A DNA stretch of 16,717 nucleotides, from positions 1,277-17,993 of the forward strand of contig DGHE01000054.1 in the NCBI GenBank assembly GCA_002392525.1, read 5' to 3'. Positions 15,457-16,717 of the stretch are shown here, piece after piece. The stretch is from Bacteroidales bacterium UBA3856 (GTDB lineage: Bacteria; Bacteroidota; Bacteroidia; Bacteroidales; UBA932). Each line of letters begins with the position of its first letter. Position 1 is the first letter of the stretch. The translations under genes and the position numbers were made by a program. The notes beneath the pieces are model-generated. The model was not told the origin of the DNA. It made no database searches and worked only from the letters and a program-made list of their open reading frames with translations.

Positions 15457-16530
15457 TTATTTGGTGGGGGTGATATGGAGCACGAGATACTCCGAACGGG
15501 AACCGATGCGGATTTTCGGGCCCCAGATGCCGAGGCCGGAGCTGATGTAGTACTGCGTGTGGCCTTTTTCGTACGGTCCCCAGGCCTTTTCGAAAATGGC
15601 GTCGGTTACCCAGGAGATGGGCCAGGCCTGACCGTGGTGCGTGTGGCCGCTGAACTGGAAATCGATGCCGGCCTCCTGCGCCTCTTCAAGGTGCACGGGC
15701 TGATGGTCCAGCAAAAGCGAGAAATGGCCCGTGGAAGGGACAAGCTCCTGGAGCGGGGCGCGATGACGGCGGCTGTAGTCGTCCCGGCCGATGATATCGA
15801 CCCCCTCAAAATGCGCCACGGAGTCTTTTAGAAGCGTGATACCGGCACTGGACAAAAACCTTTCGGAGTCCTCTGCGCCGCCGATGTATTCGTGGTTGCC
15901 CATGACGGTATAGGCAGGAGCCGTGAGGCGGTGGAATTCATCGGCAAAATGCAGGTCCTCGAGGGGCTCGGTGGAAATGTCCACGATGTCTCCGCCGAAG
16001 AGCACGAGGTCTGGCTTTTCGGCATTGATGAGGTCTATCCAGCGGGCAAGTTCTGCCTTTCGGTTACTGTAGCCGATGTGAAGGTCGCTGGCAAGCACTA
16101 CCTTAAGGGGTCTCTTAAGGGGCTTTTCGGTCTTGACCGTAATTTCCTCACGATACTTGTGCCTGTAGTGGATGCCGCCCGCGATCATCACGGCAGCAAC
16201 AATGCCCGTAATGGATAGCAGCGCGGTAAGGTTCCCGTTCAGAAGGCCCTTCGGAAGGAGCTTGCAGAGCGTGGCGATATCGGCCAGAGCGAAAACGATA
16301 AGAAGATACGCAAACGCTATGAGCCAGGGCTGCCCCACCTCGTAAAGCGCCACCACGGCCGGGTAGGGGAGTCGCTTGCGAAGCAGCATGCTGGCAAACG
16401 CCGCCACCATCCACATGAGGAACAGGCCCGCTACAAGATATTTGAAGACATCGGCCCCCGGCGTAATGCGCCACAGGTGCCAGGTGGCATATCCCACCAG
16501 TGTAAAGAATACAAATACAATCATTAACAT
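15457..16530 (-). CDS. Membrane-anchored metallophosphoesterase (YaeI/YkuE-like)
   Basis: The 357-residue protein has about four hydrophobic segments near residues 1-19, 28-50, 66-89 and 100-120, then a calcineurin-like phosphoesterase domain. The metal-binding motifs are all present in order: DLHIG (D149, H151), GGDIVD (D181), GNHEY (N212, H213), LDHQP (H276) and SGHTHHGQ (H296, H298). The basic stretch after the last membrane segment (YRHKYREE) suggests the catalytic domain is cytoplasmic, though topology is inferred. Relatives act on phosphodiesters or membrane-lipid intermediates; the substrate here is unknown. ATG at 16530 is chosen over an upstream GTG at 16539; ATG at 16524 is also possible. 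It stands alone, with repeat-bearing gaps on both sides. Confidence 0.88.
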   Translation of the reverse strand: MLMIVFVFFTLVGYATWHLWRITPGADVFKYLVAGLFLMWMVAAFASMLLRKRLPYPAVVALYEVGQPWLIAFAYLLIVFALADIATLCKLLPKGLLNGNLTALLSITGIVAAVMIAGGIHYRHKYREEITVKTEKPLKRPLKVVLASDLHIGYSNRKAELARWIDLINAEKPDLVLFGGDIVDISTEPLEDLHFADEFHRLTAPAYTVMGNHEYIGGAEDSERFLSSAGITLLKDSVAHFEGVDIIGRDDYSRRHRAPLQELVPSTGHFSLLLDHQPVHLEEAQEAGIDFQFSGHTHHGQAWPISWVTDAIFEKAWGPYEKGHTQYYISSGLGIWGPKIRIGSRSEYLVLHITPTK

Positions 16531-16597
16531 CGGAGTCACTCGTGAGCAAAAATTGTGCTACTTCCGGTGCATCGATTCCCCGTACGCCCTAACCCCC

Positions 16598-16627
16598 AAT
16601 CGGACAAAAACGGCAAAAATGCGCGAT
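16598..16627. repeat. Isolated end motif related to the cassette termini
   Basis: AATCGGAC is followed by AAAACGGCAAAAATGCGCGAT (16607-16627). The core CGGCAAAAATGCGCGAT (16611-16627) is the exact reverse complement of the left end of copy 2 (ATCGCGC...GCCG, 14985-15001). It is therefore in the right-end orientation, upstream of the metallophosphoesterase gene. Confidence 0.6.
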
Positions 16628-16662
16628 GCACGGTGATGCACTCGTGCCGACGCTAATTTGAT

Positions 16663-16717
16663 TTGCCGCGTTGACACCGAATGTGCCCTGTGTGCATTCT
16701 GCGCGTCAACGCGGCAA
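16663..16717. repeat. 13-bp-stem hairpin at the right edge of the window
   Basis: TTGCCGCGTTGAC (16663-16675) pairs perfectly with GTCAACGCGGCAA (16705-16717). The interior can form a second small stem, GAATGTGC/GTGCATTC with G-T pairs, around CCTGT. The stem reaches the last base of the window and may be longer. Its sequence is unrelated to the 17-bp hairpin of copies 1 and 2. Confidence 0.7.

Overview
The window looks like a chromosomal segment of a GC-rich member of the Bacteroidota, most likely a gut or host-associated Bacteroidales. The evidence is a SusD/SusE-type glycan-uptake pair, BACON-domain and M6-peptidase lipoprotein/secreted pairs, many lipoprotein signals, and TAnnTTTG-type promoter boxes. 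I cannot name the genus from sequence alone.

Positions 1-8732 (plus strand) are the downstream part of a polysaccharide utilisation locus. The order is a SusD-like lipoprotein cut by the left edge, a large SusE/F-like surface glycan-binding lipoprotein with three tandem repeats, a strong intrinsic terminator, a GH76, a GH92 and a second GH76. GH76 (endo-alpha-1,6-mannanase) plus GH92 (exo-alpha-mannosidase) is the signature of alpha-mannan use, as in fungal or yeast cell-wall mannan or mannoproteins. The partner SusC transporter should lie just left of the window. The GH92 has an altered substrate-side motif, so it may not be an ordinary alpha-1,2-mannosidase.

Positions 8740-10475 (minus strand) carry two adjacent paralogous aminoglycoside-phosphotransferase-fold kinases of unknown substrate. 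They are separated by 2 nt and converge on the locus above. Positions 10905-14789 (minus) are a two-gene operon: a secreted M6-family metalloprotease, then a three-BACON-domain lipoprotein. Positions 15457-16530 (minus) encode a membrane-anchored metallophosphoesterase.

The least explained part is intergenic. The gaps at 10476-10904 and 14790-15456 share a modular, palindrome-rich cassette with a 17-bp hairpin, doubled GGGCCGCATAGT motifs and a near-identical 36-nt tail. The second copy is bounded by about 22-bp imperfect inverted repeats and carries an extra roughly 170-bp module, flanked by 7-bp direct repeats, with a 16-bp perfect palindrome and an 18-bp-stem hairpin. A related end motif and another hairpin recur at the right edge (16598-16717). 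These look like copies of a short non-coding, MITE/REP-like element sitting in the gaps between the minus-strand units. This is the best candidate for something undescribed here.
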